Shown here one piece after another: positions 1 through 11,158 of a stretch of 64,000 nucleotides of DNA (the first letter of the stretch is position 1; each line of letters starts with the position of its first letter). The position numbers and the translations under genes were made by a program. The notes under the pieces are model-generated. The model saw nothing but the letters and a program-made list of their open reading frames with translations, was not told where the DNA came from and made no database searches. Source of the stretch: Bimastos eiseni (Eukaryota > Annelida > Clitellata > Crassiclitellata > Lumbricidae); contig OY365807.1 of the NCBI GenBank assembly GCA_959347315.1, positions 17,503,611-17,567,610 of the forward strand, written 5' to 3'.

Positions 1-516
1 TGGTTTTGTTTATCAGAGAACAGCTTCTTAGTCTGAGATGAATGGAAAGAATGTCGTCCATTCTACTGTCTTGTCAGTCTGCAATATGTCTCGTCGCCCA
101 CACTATAGATGTCGCCCCAATAACACATAATACTGTGCTGTGTTATCTTGCCATAGATAACATTAGATTAGGTTACTCCACATAAAATCATTATGGTGAT
201 AAATAGCTCTGATGAAATGTAAGATTTTATTTGCGGTACTGAGATATTTCACAATGCAAACGTTCACTGGATGACAGTTCTTGCCCCGGTAGTCGGGTAG
301 ACTTATGTAAGGACCTCTACCACTGCCGCCACTCCCCCAGGTACTTACTCACCATACAGTAGCCCATGGCCTAAACCTCGTGAACGCCAATCGATTGACG
401 TACCAATCAATCAGCCAATTAGCCAATCAATTGATTTACCAATCAAGTGCTCAGCTAAGGAGCCAAGTCAATCAGTTATTGATTTTCCCAGTTATACAGT
501 CAGCTGTGTCTTTCAG
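1..516. other. intron sequence upstream of the first visible HSPA12-like exon
   Basis: No coding exon was recognised here. The stretch ends in a pyrimidine-containing acceptor (ctgtgtctttcag) directly before the first HSPA12-like exon, so at least its right part is intron. Nothing else could be assigned. Confidence 0.5.
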
Positions 517-3500
517 GAATGCGTTACATGGTAGCAGACTGTGGAGGTGGAACCGTCGACATAACAGTATACGAGTTGAGCGCAGAGACCGGGAAACTGG
601 CCGAACTCTACAAGGCAACTGGAGGACCTTACGGGTCAATGGGTCAGTTATAATATATAGAAACTACCTTCAGTTCGTTTACTCAATCATTGTTTTTACT
701 GTAAGAGCACGTCTATTTGTATAATGCACTCTTATGACGGATACAATAATTTGAGTTATTTCAATTTATTTGTTTTACAAGTCACTTAGTTTTACAAGTC
801 ACTAAAGTTTATTTTCTTTAGTCGTGGCATGACTGGGTGTTCTCCTGAGCATAGCTTCTTGAAGGAACGCTATATAAATGCTCAGAATCAATGAATTACT
901 AAATTAGTAAGCAGGACTCATCTTATACATGTGAAGTGTTGCTCAGTTGGTCTTTTGTAAGTACAATTGTACATGTATCTATGTGTTCATGTATCACGAC
1001 CTCTATAGCTCAAAATAGAATATCTGCAAGAATTTCCAGTCCCTACATGCAGAAGCCCTGAACATTTTAATTTTACTTGATTGTAAATGCAGCCTACTGC
1101 CAAAATGCCACCATTCTTCTCCATTGATTCAAAGACAAGCACACACACAGAGTGTAATGTTATGAACTAGGATTTTACTAGCATGCTAAGCAGTAGGCCT
1201 TCTGTAAGCTGACACCTAAGGCCAGCATTCTGATAGTCTTAGATGTATGGGTAATAACTAAGCAGCCAAGTATATATATATATATACACTGTATATACAT
1301 ATATGTATATATAGTGTGTATATATATACACTATATATGCATATATATATGTGTGTTTGCAGCTACTTAAAAAATCATAGACGAGCTATAACTAAAAGCA
1401 GTGTGTCAAAGAATGTTGCTTATAGAATTGCATTGCTTAGGGCGTAAATGAATTATGTTTGTCTAATGTTGCCACTAATACGGCCTATAAGGTATACATG
1501 GTCTACTGCCTTCACATCCTAATCTAACGCCTCTATTTTATTCCGCTTGTATTCTCCTTTTTAAATTCTCTCCAATACCTCCAAATTTATTTTTCTCTCC
1601 CTCTTTCTTGTCCTCTGCCCCGGTTTCTTCTTTTGGCACGATTGAAGGCCGCAGTCGGACAGTTTGTGTGTTCGCCATGCGCAGTGCCATGCATACTTGA
1701 TGGGCCTTTGAGCGCTCTTTCTACCAGACACAGTTGTATCTGTATCGTGCGGACTATAGTATTTTGTATGTATTGCTTCTACAGAGATTTTCCAAATTGT
1801 AAACTATAGATGCCTTTCCTTCGTCTGTAGGCTATACTTGTGGAATTTATATGGGTGTTTTACAGGACATTAACAGCGTTGCTATTTAACCCCATGTTCG
1901 GTTGCATTATGTGGGTATGGCCTATCTTCTGTTCATTTAAACACGTGTAGAAAAGAAAATCTGTCACAGCATTATAATATGTCGCTGTTAATAAGCTTCA
2001 TATCCAGCTATGATTTTCTTTCATCTAGGGGTGGACTTGGAGTTTGAGGCTCTCTTGGTGGACATCTTCGGCGCTGAGTTCATTGACGTGTTCAAGGCGA
2101 AGAGACCAGCTGGATGGGTCGACCTGATGATGGCCTTCGAGTCGAGGAAGAGGGCAGCCACTCCGTTCAAAAGCAAGCCACTCAACGTCCCCTTGCCATT
2201 CTCCTTCATGGACTATCATAAAAAGCACAAAGTGAGTCTATCTTATCCAGTCTTGTATCTACTCTAAACTCATAATTCAATACAATATAATCCTACATAA
2301 ACTCTGATTTACTCTAAAGATTATCTTAATGTGCTTGACCTGAGCGCCAGTATAATCTAAACTACTAGTCAATCCAAACCCTACCCCAAAACTTGCAAAG
2401 CGTATATAGGCCCTATTGTTTTAACCAACAGGACAATATACATATAGCTGCTGGATGCTCAGCTCGCATGCAATTCTCTTATGCAGATGTATGTTGAACC
2501 CGATGAATTGATGATGTGAATGGATACCTTTGATGTGCAATTTGTGATGCCTTGAAATTCGATGCTTCTTCAGTTCCTATTTCACCCCATTCTTTGATGT
2601 CTTTCAGGTCTAAACTCAAGACTTTTCTCTTTTAATATATATATAGGCTTACCAGAGTCTGGCTTCTGGCTCTTTCCGATCTATCGTATTTCAAACTGAC
2701 TTCTCCACTGGTTTATAATTTGTTAATGTGAGTTCACTTGAAGCGGCCATCAACTAATTGATGTCTTTTAATTTCATACACTGTGTCCTGGATAAAAAGG
2801 ATTCCTATAGTGGTCAGACGCACAGAGAGGGAAGCGTCCGGCAAATTTTCGGGCGCCCGCAGATTTAGTTAGACTTGTGCTGGGCCCGCAATCAATTCTA
2901 ATATAAAGTTATTAAAACTAAATTACAGTCCTTTTAAATTTCAAGGATGAATACCACCGTATAGTCGTGTAGGCCAGCTTATCATTTTTAGCTATACAGC
3001 ATGCACACTTCTTTATAAGATAACCTTGACTGCTCTGCCTAGGCGTCCGGAATTTTTCTATCTGGCTCAGGAATTTTTATGCCAATGGTAGACAATAATA
3101 CAGCGGGCCTGTTTATGTTAGTATATGAAGCTAACTAGTCATTATTCAGGAATATTTACTAGTTAGCTTCATATACTAACATAAGCCGTTTTAGTCCTGA
3201 CATAGACCTTATAGAATTAGCTATAGTAGGTCCTACTGTTTTAAAAATAAATATCATCCGATAATGAAGTCATAATGATGCGATTTACATGAAAATCAAA
3301 GTGCTATAGCCTAAGGACGGCAAAAAGTGACTCATTAGCGGAGGCCATTCATAAACGAAATTTTTTTTTATTATTGTATCACGATGAAAACGGTTATGGA
3401 ATGTCAAATAAATTTGAATAATTACTAATTATTTTCATGTCAGCAGAACAGATCCTTATTTCCAGAATACAGTATACTTATAATATGTAGGCCTACATGT

Positions 3501-6500
3501 AGGTTCCAATATAAATGTATCAAATTATTTTGCTATGCTATTGGGCCTATAGAAATGACTGGGTAAAATTAGATAATCTATGACTTACTTTGGCTGTCAT
3601 CTGATTTAATCTGGTCTACTCTGATCTGATAAAAGAAGTTGCACAAAGTGCACCAGCTGTCTGAACTGAAAATGCGCAGGATCTGTAACGACCACTGCGT
3701 ACTTTGTATGTTGCAGAACTGTACGGTAGAATCAGCAATACGGAAGTACGGCAACAAGGACGTGCGTTGGTCATCTCAAGGGATGATGCGTCTGATGCCA
3801 GAAGCCATGGACCGACTGTTCCAACCGACGCTTACCAAGATTAAGGGAGCCATTGGAGAAGTCCTCAACAACCCAGATGTCAAGGGTAAGGTTCCCCATC
3901 GATCCACTGGCATACGCACCCACAACAGCCCACCATGACCTCTGTCACCAGATGTCGAGGGAAGGGCTCAGCCATTGGGCTAACATATTCACACCCCTCT
4001 GCTATAGACCTACTCCCAACCAATTTAATGAGGATTGCTCATTTAGGCAGGTTAATATCAGGCAAGTTAATACTGCTCATGCATATGGAACAGAAATAAT
4101 CAATATAAGAAAAATGATGATGATGATGACGATGACGACGACGATGATGATGATGATGAAGAAGAAGATGATGATGACTACGACGACGACGATGATGATG
4201 ATTACAATAATAGTGGTAATAATAATAACGATAATAATGACAACTTAGATGATGATGATGATGATGATGATGACGACGACGACGAAAATAATAATAAAAA
4301 TAATAAAAATAATAAAAATAATAAAAATAATAATAATAAAAATATAATAATAATAATAATGATAGTGATAATGATAATGATCATGATAATGATAATGATA
4401 ATGATTATAAGTATGATTATAATAATGATAATAATAATGATAATAATAATGATAATTAATAATAATGATAATTAATAATAATGATAATTAATAATTATGA
4501 TAATTAATAATTATGATAATTAATAATTATGATAATTAATAATTATGATAATTAATAATTATGATAATTAATGATAATGATAATTAATGATAATGATAAT
4601 TAATAATAATAATAATTATGATAATTAATAATAATGATAATTATGATAATTAATAATAATAATAATTATGATAATTAATAATAATAATTATAACGTCATA
4701 AACAACATCATATGGCGTGCCCTCCTCCGAGCAGATATTCCAAGTATCAGGGAACCGGCGGGCCTCTTTAGATCCGATGGCAAAAAGCCTTAAGGGGCAA
4801 CCCTCGTAGCCTGGTCATGCGGAAAATACTTGGCGTGGGATGCCACGATTGTGCATAATTGTGCCGCTTCATATATCACACCAACGGCCGGTTTGGTCGG
4901 GCCGGCATCGATGCAGGCGGCCAATCGCAAAACCCAGAAATATGGTGGGCTGCCTATATCCTACATATACTAACCTGTGGCCATCGAGACCTTTGGCCCT
5001 ATGAACCCTTCTGCTTCGGATTTCATCAATGAAATTGGCAGCCGTATCTCTTCTATTAGTGGTGACAAGCGCGAGTCAATCTTCCTTTTCCAACGTCTGT
5101 CTATCACCATACAGCGGTACAATCTTGTTGCATTTAATGGTACCTTCTCTTCAAGCCCTGATGACGAGGCCTGACCATCCAGACAATTTCGCATCATATA
5201 ATAATCTCTAAGTCCCTGGGGGAATGAAGTACCTCAGGGCAAAAAATAATAAAAAAATAATAATATTAATACTAACAACAACAACAACAACAACAACAAT
5301 AATAATACATTAATGATGACTAAATGGCGGACTGCAGGTCGTACATTGACCCGGGATGCGAGAGTAACTCTTACTTAGGCTGCCAACTTCTCGTCCACTT
5401 CGACGATGATCGGCCTCAGCCTCCGGCAGCAAATAGAAAGTGCAGAGAGCACAGGACGTTTATCGTTGGGTGTTTGCGGTATTTGTCCTCGGGATGATGC
5501 CCACCCCACCCAAGCCCCACCCACCCTACAGCACCCCGATGATAACGCCGGTGTTGTTCCACGACCGCAGGCTTTATGTTTATTCACGGAGGAATTCCAC
5601 TTATTTCGCAGCTAATCTCCTCCTTACTTAAGGTCATGCCTCTACCCTCCATCTGTGGACGCAGAGGGGTGCAGATCAGCCCAACCACTCTCCCAGATAC
5701 ATGTAGCATTACTTATCATGATTTGATGGATATTAGGTGCGTTAATGTCCGCAGTACCACTCTCCCGAATGGTCTTCAGGACAAGGCATGATTTTCCAAA
5801 AATGCCTTTTTATCTCTTATGCAGTTCAGTTCTTGCCGTTGCAGAAAAATAATGTATTTACAAAGCTATATTAACAGAGAACAACTGACACGACTGTAAT
5901 AACTTGCAGTTTTTTTACTATAGGAATTAAGTACATATTTCTCGTTGGTGGATTTGCCGAGTCACCAATGCTTCAGCAGGAGATCAGAAACGATTTCAGT
6001 CACATGATCAAAGTCCTCATTCCGGCTGATGCAAGTCTCGCCATTCTCAAAGGTAGGCAAGGCATTCACTTACAAATTACACGAATGTTAAGCACAATCA
6101 AGGGCAGGAGTAAGTCTATAACTATACAGGTTACGATTGTGTTGTGTGCTTTCATATTGGCTTGTGGGAGCTCGTGGCATGTATCATGATATGACCTCGT
6201 TGCTTGTAAGCACTTCTGCTTCTCAAACAAACGACCGTGACTTAATATAGGCGGCGCATCATGAACACTGTAATTGAGCCTTTTAACTGGCACTTCAATT
6301 ATTGGAGGTACTGGTTGGTATGCCCACTTACATTACATTATACTACATTATTAAGCATTGACAGTGCGTGCCATTGTGCTGCTCTAGTTACGTTAATTAG
6401 TTAAATCCCATTATGTAACATTGCACCCCATTACGTTGCGTTACACTACATGATGGTGACGTCTCGTGTCTGTTGCAGGCGCCGTGTGCTTCGGCTGCGA

Positions 6501-6966
6501 CCCAGGAGTCGTCACGATTCGCAAGTCACGCATGAGTTACGGCCTGTCGGTGTTAAACAAGTTCATCCGTGGCCGACACCCAGAGTCGAAACTGGCCTAC
6601 AAGGACGGGGTTGAGTGGTGCGTCGACGTCTTCGACCCCCTTGTCCTTGCCAATCAGTCGGTTGCCCTCGGGTCGTCCGTCGTCCGCAGCTACACCCCAG
6701 CCGGACCGGGTCAGAAGTTCGGCAACTTCGAGATGTACTGCTCAGAAAGGAACGACGTCCAGTTCGTCACGGATGAGGGCGTTGAAAAGGAAGTGCGCGG
6801 ACAGCTTCGCCTTGACCTTTCCCAGCTCGACCAGAGTGCCACCGGAGGCAAACGGCGGGAAGTTCAGTCAAGGCTGACCTTCGGCGACACGGAGATCAAG
6901 GTCGTTGCTCTGGATGTTGCCACTGGCAACAGCGTCCGCGCGACCATTGATTTTCTGAGCAAATAG
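517..6966 (+). CDS. HSPA12A/B-like Hsp70-family ATPase, C-terminal part (5' end outside window)
   Basis: Five coding exons, 517-642, 2029-2231, 3717-3885, 5924-6052 and 6479-6966, join in phase into 370 residues ending at TAG 6964-6966. Each has an AG acceptor and GT donor (gtcagt, gtgagt, gtaagg, gtaggc). Exon 1 carries the actin-like ATPase phosphate loop [10 protein letters not shown] (fragment residues about 5-14) and GGPYG. Exon 2 holds VDLEFE and the acidic/basic [13 protein letters not shown]. Exon 3 has WSSQGM and LFQPT. Exon 4 has the adenosine-site motif LVGGFAES. The last exon has FGDTEIKV and ends in ATIDFLSK, the usual HSPA12 C-terminus. HSPA12 proteins are distant Hsp70 relatives with an atypical ATPase fold and no normal substrate-binding domain. 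The first part of the ATPase domain should lie left of the window. A LINE fragment and large minisatellite sit in the third visible intron. The A versus B assignment cannot be made, because invertebrate copies are often expanded. Confidence 0.93.
1268..1355. repeat. (TA)n-rich microsatellite
   Basis: Alternating TA and TATG runs with internal self-complementarity, inside the first visible intron of the HSPA12-like gene. Confidence 0.85.
3113..3184. repeat. perfect 27-bp inverted repeat with 18-nt loop
   Basis: The left arm 3113-3139 (starting TTATGTTAGTATATG) and the right arm 3158-3184 are exact reverse complements. The loop is 3140-3157. It lies in an intron of the HSPA12-like gene. No element around it was recognised. 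Confidence 0.9.
4110..4692. repeat. compound low-complexity block: (GAT/GAC)n, (AATAATAAA)n and a palindromic AT minisatellite
   Basis: About 4110-4290 is imperfect GAT/GAC/GAA triplets. About 4290-4440 is AATAAT and GATAAT units. From about 4445 to 4690 a unit of about 15-16 bp built on TAATTATGATAATTAA repeats many times, and each unit is nearly self-complementary. The block is intronic and abuts a LINE fragment. It creates spurious poly-Met/Thr/Asp frames. Confidence 0.9.
4705..5310 (+). mobile_element. degenerate LINE 3' fragment (C-terminal part of the reverse-transcriptase ORF)
   Basis: Conceptual translation gives [18 protein letters not shown], later [13 protein letters not shown], and then in another frame [23 protein letters not shown] and [14 protein letters not shown]. 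This pattern (retro-element C-terminus with PxGL, W-D-x-T, VAxETxGPM and QRxS-x-x-x-QR) is known from many invertebrate LINE ORF2 C-termini. Frame changes and stops show that it is dead. It ends in an A/AAT-rich tail (about 5238-5306, including an AAC run). It sits in an intron of the HSPA12-like gene in sense orientation. The family assignment is from memory of such proteins and was not searched. Confidence 0.72.
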
Positions 6967-8411
6967 ATCACGTGACGAACATGGAGGTTTTAACGCCGGA
7001 AGGTCAGCGACCGTCTTTTGCGAAGGTGCCACCGGAGTCAGTTGCAGTCGACTGCCATCTGTTAGATCTCGACAGAGTTACTATTCAACTATGCTGTCCA
7101 GAAGCAGAATGAGCCTATCGCTGTAATTTGCTCACCAGGTGGCGTATTTCAATCGGAAGAGCCGATCCTTCTGTGTTAAAATCTTTGTGACGTCCCGGAA
7201 AGGCCAATTGCCTTCGTAGATCTGAGAAAGTTTGGACGGGACAGCGCATCGTATACGAAGATATTTTGAGGAGACTGCTTTTATTCATGTAAATAGTATA
7301 GTTCCCACCATGTCGACTGTTTTTGCCTTCGCTAAGCCGAATGACACGCACTGAAATCGCAAAAATTGCAGGTTTTGAGTATTATTGGACAAATTTCAAG
7401 ATAGATTAGGTCATAATTATTATGAGGCCCGACGTTGTGTGGTGATTCCGAGAGGAAATATCGAAGGTTACACTGATTATTTTTATAAAAATGGGCGATT
7501 GCCCTTTACGATGTTTAGAATCTGATCAGTCTATTGGATCGACTTTATTTAAATGCCTTATCCACGTGAGCAAACTTAAGAAGAAGTAGTCAGAACTGTG
7601 TGAGTCTGCCTTTGCCTGACAGTAGAGTCACAGGTGGAGCAGGCAGTTCATCGCTGTTGCCTGTAGCGCCATGATTTATCCTACGATAATTATGTTTATG
7701 CCTTTCAACAATGCATTGTGCATGGCTTAATATTATAAAAATTGATTTTGATAAAGTTGGATTTGGACGAAAATGTAAGTCTATACTTTTCCTGAAACGT
7801 CATTGAGGCTAAGGCCGGCACCCTGTTCTCTGCTACAATTCAGTTTCAATCTTGTACAAGCGCGGTGGTGAAAGCTTTATCTAATTTTTCCTGTCGACAT
7901 CAATTGCCTTTGATGACACAAGATGTCGCTAAACTGTTGGATAAAATTCAATTCGTCTCTATAGCGACTCCCTGTGCTTTGATAATTACCGGTGGGCCTA
8001 CGTCGGTCTACTGTATTGAATTGTACTCTGTGGAATACATTGAATGCTATTTCCAATTTTTGAAAGCTTTGTAATGTAATTAACTATAATGGCTTAATTA
8101 TTGCTAAATGTACATGTAAGCAATGTTGGATGACTGAACGGTAGAAGCTATATGTCTTAGGCACAGTTAGCATTCATGTCTTTTAGCACTGAAAAACTCA
8201 AATATTCAACCTTCATGTTTTGACGAGTTTCTAGGACAGCTGACAAAAATTCATCCACCTCATTACTTCAGGACTATGAGGAACAGCTTTATTATTATTT
8301 AACGCATATCATCCTTGTCATGGATGCGTCGTTAAATAAGCTTATTACACAAACATATTAATTAGTCAGAAATTTAGGTGTTGTATATAGGCCTAGACAG
8401 GCTTGTATACG

Positions 8412-8558
8412 CAGAGGCGGCGATCTATAGTTTGATAGGTGCATGGGGGCACCCATTGAGAGGGTTAAGAAATGTGGGGGACAGACGTATAACGTGTCCC
8501 CTTTCTGTGAGAGGTGAGGGGGACTTAATCGTCCCCCTCGACCAACCCGGATAGCCGC
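8412..8558. mobile_element. MITE-like dispersed repeat, copy 1
   Basis: Begins CAGAGGCGGCGATC and contains GGGGGCACCCATTGAGAGGG and AAATGTGGGGGACA, closely matching the copy at 37611-37733. It ends near GATAGCCGC, which is partly complementary to its start. No target duplication was found for this copy. Confidence 0.55.
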
Positions 8559-9311
8559 ATAGGCCTACTCCTACCCTCAGATTTGAAATTTATATCACTT
8601 TCATCTTCGAACCGCCTGTTCGCGAGCGTTACCTTTGATTTACTTCTATACTTAAATCACACCTGCAATCTCTTGCTTCGGAATTCGTGCATAGGCATAT
8701 GCGTGTCCTCGCATTCAACAACCAATTATCCGCCACTAAACGTCATCTGTCTCAAGGTTTCTCTGCTCAAAACTCCGTAGGCTTTTCATTCCAAATTGAA
8801 GTCTCACCTGCTCTGTAATTCCCACCATAATCCATCTGATCTTCTGTCTTCCACGGCTTCTTGTCCTCAACGAAATCCGCCGCAGCAGCTGCTCTGCCTC
8901 CTAGCTCTGGTCTCCATATTACAGCCTGACTTTGACTTCCACTGGACGTTGAACTCTAAACAACCTCTCCGAAGCGTCAGTGAATAATCTGGTGATCTGA
9001 ACTTTGCTTTAGATTGGCGCTTGAGAAATTTGCAGTTTACGACTACACTTACGAGCGTTCAAACCATGATGTAAGAGATAGGGTATCTCTTACACGATGG
9101 TTCAAACTGAAGAAGGTATATTGTAATAGAGCTGTGTTCAAAGTCAGTCAATGAAATCAGGTAAGACAAGCATTGCAAATGTTACTAGTCCTAATATTTT
9201 GACCTTTAATATAATGTGGGCCTATTAATGTATATAGGCCTTAAAGCCTAGGTACGTATATTTTACCATTGTGTGTAGCGACAGATCTCGCGGCTCACAT
9301 ACATTTTGTTT

Positions 9312-9372
9312 AGTACCCTTCTGATTATTATTAGGCTAAGAATCTTAGCCTAAAAATTATCAGAAGGGTACT
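9312..9372. repeat. 30-bp near-perfect inverted repeat with 1-nt loop
   Basis: AGTACCCTTCTGAT... (9312-9341) pairs with 9343-9372 with about three mismatches and almost no loop, giving a cruciform-type hairpin. Confidence 0.85.
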
Positions 9373-9377
9373 CGTCA

Positions 9378-9470
9378 ATGGCGGGGTGGTTAGTGTGCTG
9401 GACTGTCGATAAAGATGTCAGCGGTTAAAATAATCACCGGGACAGAGATTTCATAGATTTACGACGAATA
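9378..9470 (+). mobile_element. possible tRNA-derived SINE head (decayed)
   Basis: GGGGTGGTTAGTGTGCTGGACT resembles a tRNA A-box region, followed about 30 bp later by GTCAGCGGTTAAAAT, where a B box (GGTTCAAAT) would be expected. Only the promoter-like head was recognised. Confidence 0.4.
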
Positions 9471-11042
9471 CACAATCACAAACTGTCGGTGGGAAGATGA
9501 GATGCGAGGGAAACGACTGACCAACCGCCCTCACATGTATGTCGAGGCTAAGAAAATGAAATCGCTGACACTTCGTACCCATTGCCGCATCTATAGGCTA
9601 GCGTGGATGTCTACAACTTCTTCAATAATTCTACCTATCTGATATCAAAATTTAATTTAAGCTTCATTTAACTTTTTCAGTTCGCAGTCGAATGTATATA
9701 GGCCTACTTGGGCCTATATTGACTAGGCCTATTCAATTCAATATATCGTCCAACATAATAATTGCCTTAGGATGCATCTGATATCAAAGGCAACTTGCGG
9801 CAATAAATTTGGTTGACTAAAGATTGTTTTTTACTGAACGTGTTGAGCTATATGCTACATGTAGTTTAATGTAGGCCTATGTATACATGTAGCGGTTATG
9901 TAAGCTTTTGGATACGGAGTTTGGTATTTCGTTTGGTTAGTGATAACTTGAGTAGTTCAACAGTTAACATTAATGTGCTGGGAGAACGTAATGTTTTCAT
10001 ATTCAAGTCAAAGTCCGAGTTCGGGAAAGTTACGAAATAAAATTATATTTACGGATGACAAGGTATCAAAAGAGTGAGAGTCGCCGTGGCACAGGGCGCA
10101 AATTTCAGGATGGAATAACTTTAATCTGGAGTGCTTGATTAATCTGGCTCTGGAGTTGCTCTGTTTGAAATTTCAGGATGGAATAACTTTAATCATTCTA
10201 TAAATTCACTTTCTTGACAAACGTGGGAGCGCCAGATTAGGCCCTAATTCTAGGCACAGGGCGCAATTATAGCTTGATACGGCCCTGCGTATCACATCAA
10301 ACGTTTCGCATCATTTCAACAGGACTGTTAACCCTGTCTCAGTCTTTCCCTCACTCCCTTCGTCCAACTGCATTAACTCCTATGTGTTTGGTTTCAAAAA
10401 TAAGCTTACAGATTATGGCGGGGAATTCTTCTGCGTCTCTCCCAGCTGTTGCCTCTGTGTAGTCGGCGCCTATGCTCCTGACCCCAACAACTTAACAAGC
10501 GAGAAAATAGTTTCCGTAGTTGGTAAAATTGAGAGTAGGAACCGCTTGGGAGTTGCTGTATAGGCCTAATGCTCAGGGAAGCCCGGACCAACTACAGAGC
10601 AAAAACGACTCTGCAATATCGCAGAGCCTGCAAATAGCATCGTAATTAAAGTCACTGCAATGGACAGATGAGCGCAATGCACGGTAGTCTTCAATGAAGA
10701 AAGAGGGTGGCAAGTAAGAGAGTATAGCTTAGAATGATCACACAAATGACGCGATCCTGTACGTCGCAATACCTTACTTAATTTAGGCTTAATAAGATTA
10801 CGATGATGAACCACCATTTTAAAATATTTGGCATTGGAATACACAATAAAGCACGCTGTTACTTAGCTATCAAAGACAGCGTTTTGTGACTTTTGTCTTA
10901 TCAATCGTTCACCAAAGCTTTAATATTATGAAGGTGCTTGCCCAATGCCCACCCTGATGCATGCGTTTCTATCAATCACAAGGTGGCGAACGCTTCCTTT
11001 GTCGCGTGTATCTTTATAGAATAAATAATCCATGGATGTGAG

Positions 11043-11052
11043 AGAAGTTTCT
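11043..11052. promoter_or_regulatory. two-unit heat-shock-element-like palindrome upstream of cdc37
   Basis: AGAAGTTTCT within GAGAAGTTTCTC fits nGAAnnTTCn and lies about 110 bp before the cdc37 start codon. Only two of the three units usual for strong HSF binding are present, so function is inferred from position and the role of the gene. Confidence 0.3.
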
Positions 11053-11158
11053 CGTTGCTTGTTGTAGGTCTAGTTGTATTTTAGTCTCTTAATATTTTAT
11101 TAAATTCTTTTGAATCGTCGAACTCTTTGTGTTGACAGTTTTCTCAGCTGGCCAGAAC

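Larger units (their letters stand above)
6967..11158. other. HSPA12 3' UTR and intergenic DNA before cdc37
   Basis: No coding exon was recognised. The first + strand AATAAA after the HSPA12 stop is at 9802-9807, so the 3' end of that transcript is unclear. The stretch holds a MITE-like repeat (8412-8558), two hairpins (9063-9105 and 9312-9372), a decayed tRNA-type SINE head (about 9378-9470) and a 27-bp direct repeat near 10099 and 10168. The final 240 bp should contain the cdc37 promoter. Confidence 0.6.

Noticed and set aside
5375..5791. Several overlapping 60-70 codon frames
   Set aside because: None has splice signals fitting the HSPA12 exons on either side and none resembles a known protein; the stretch is intronic.
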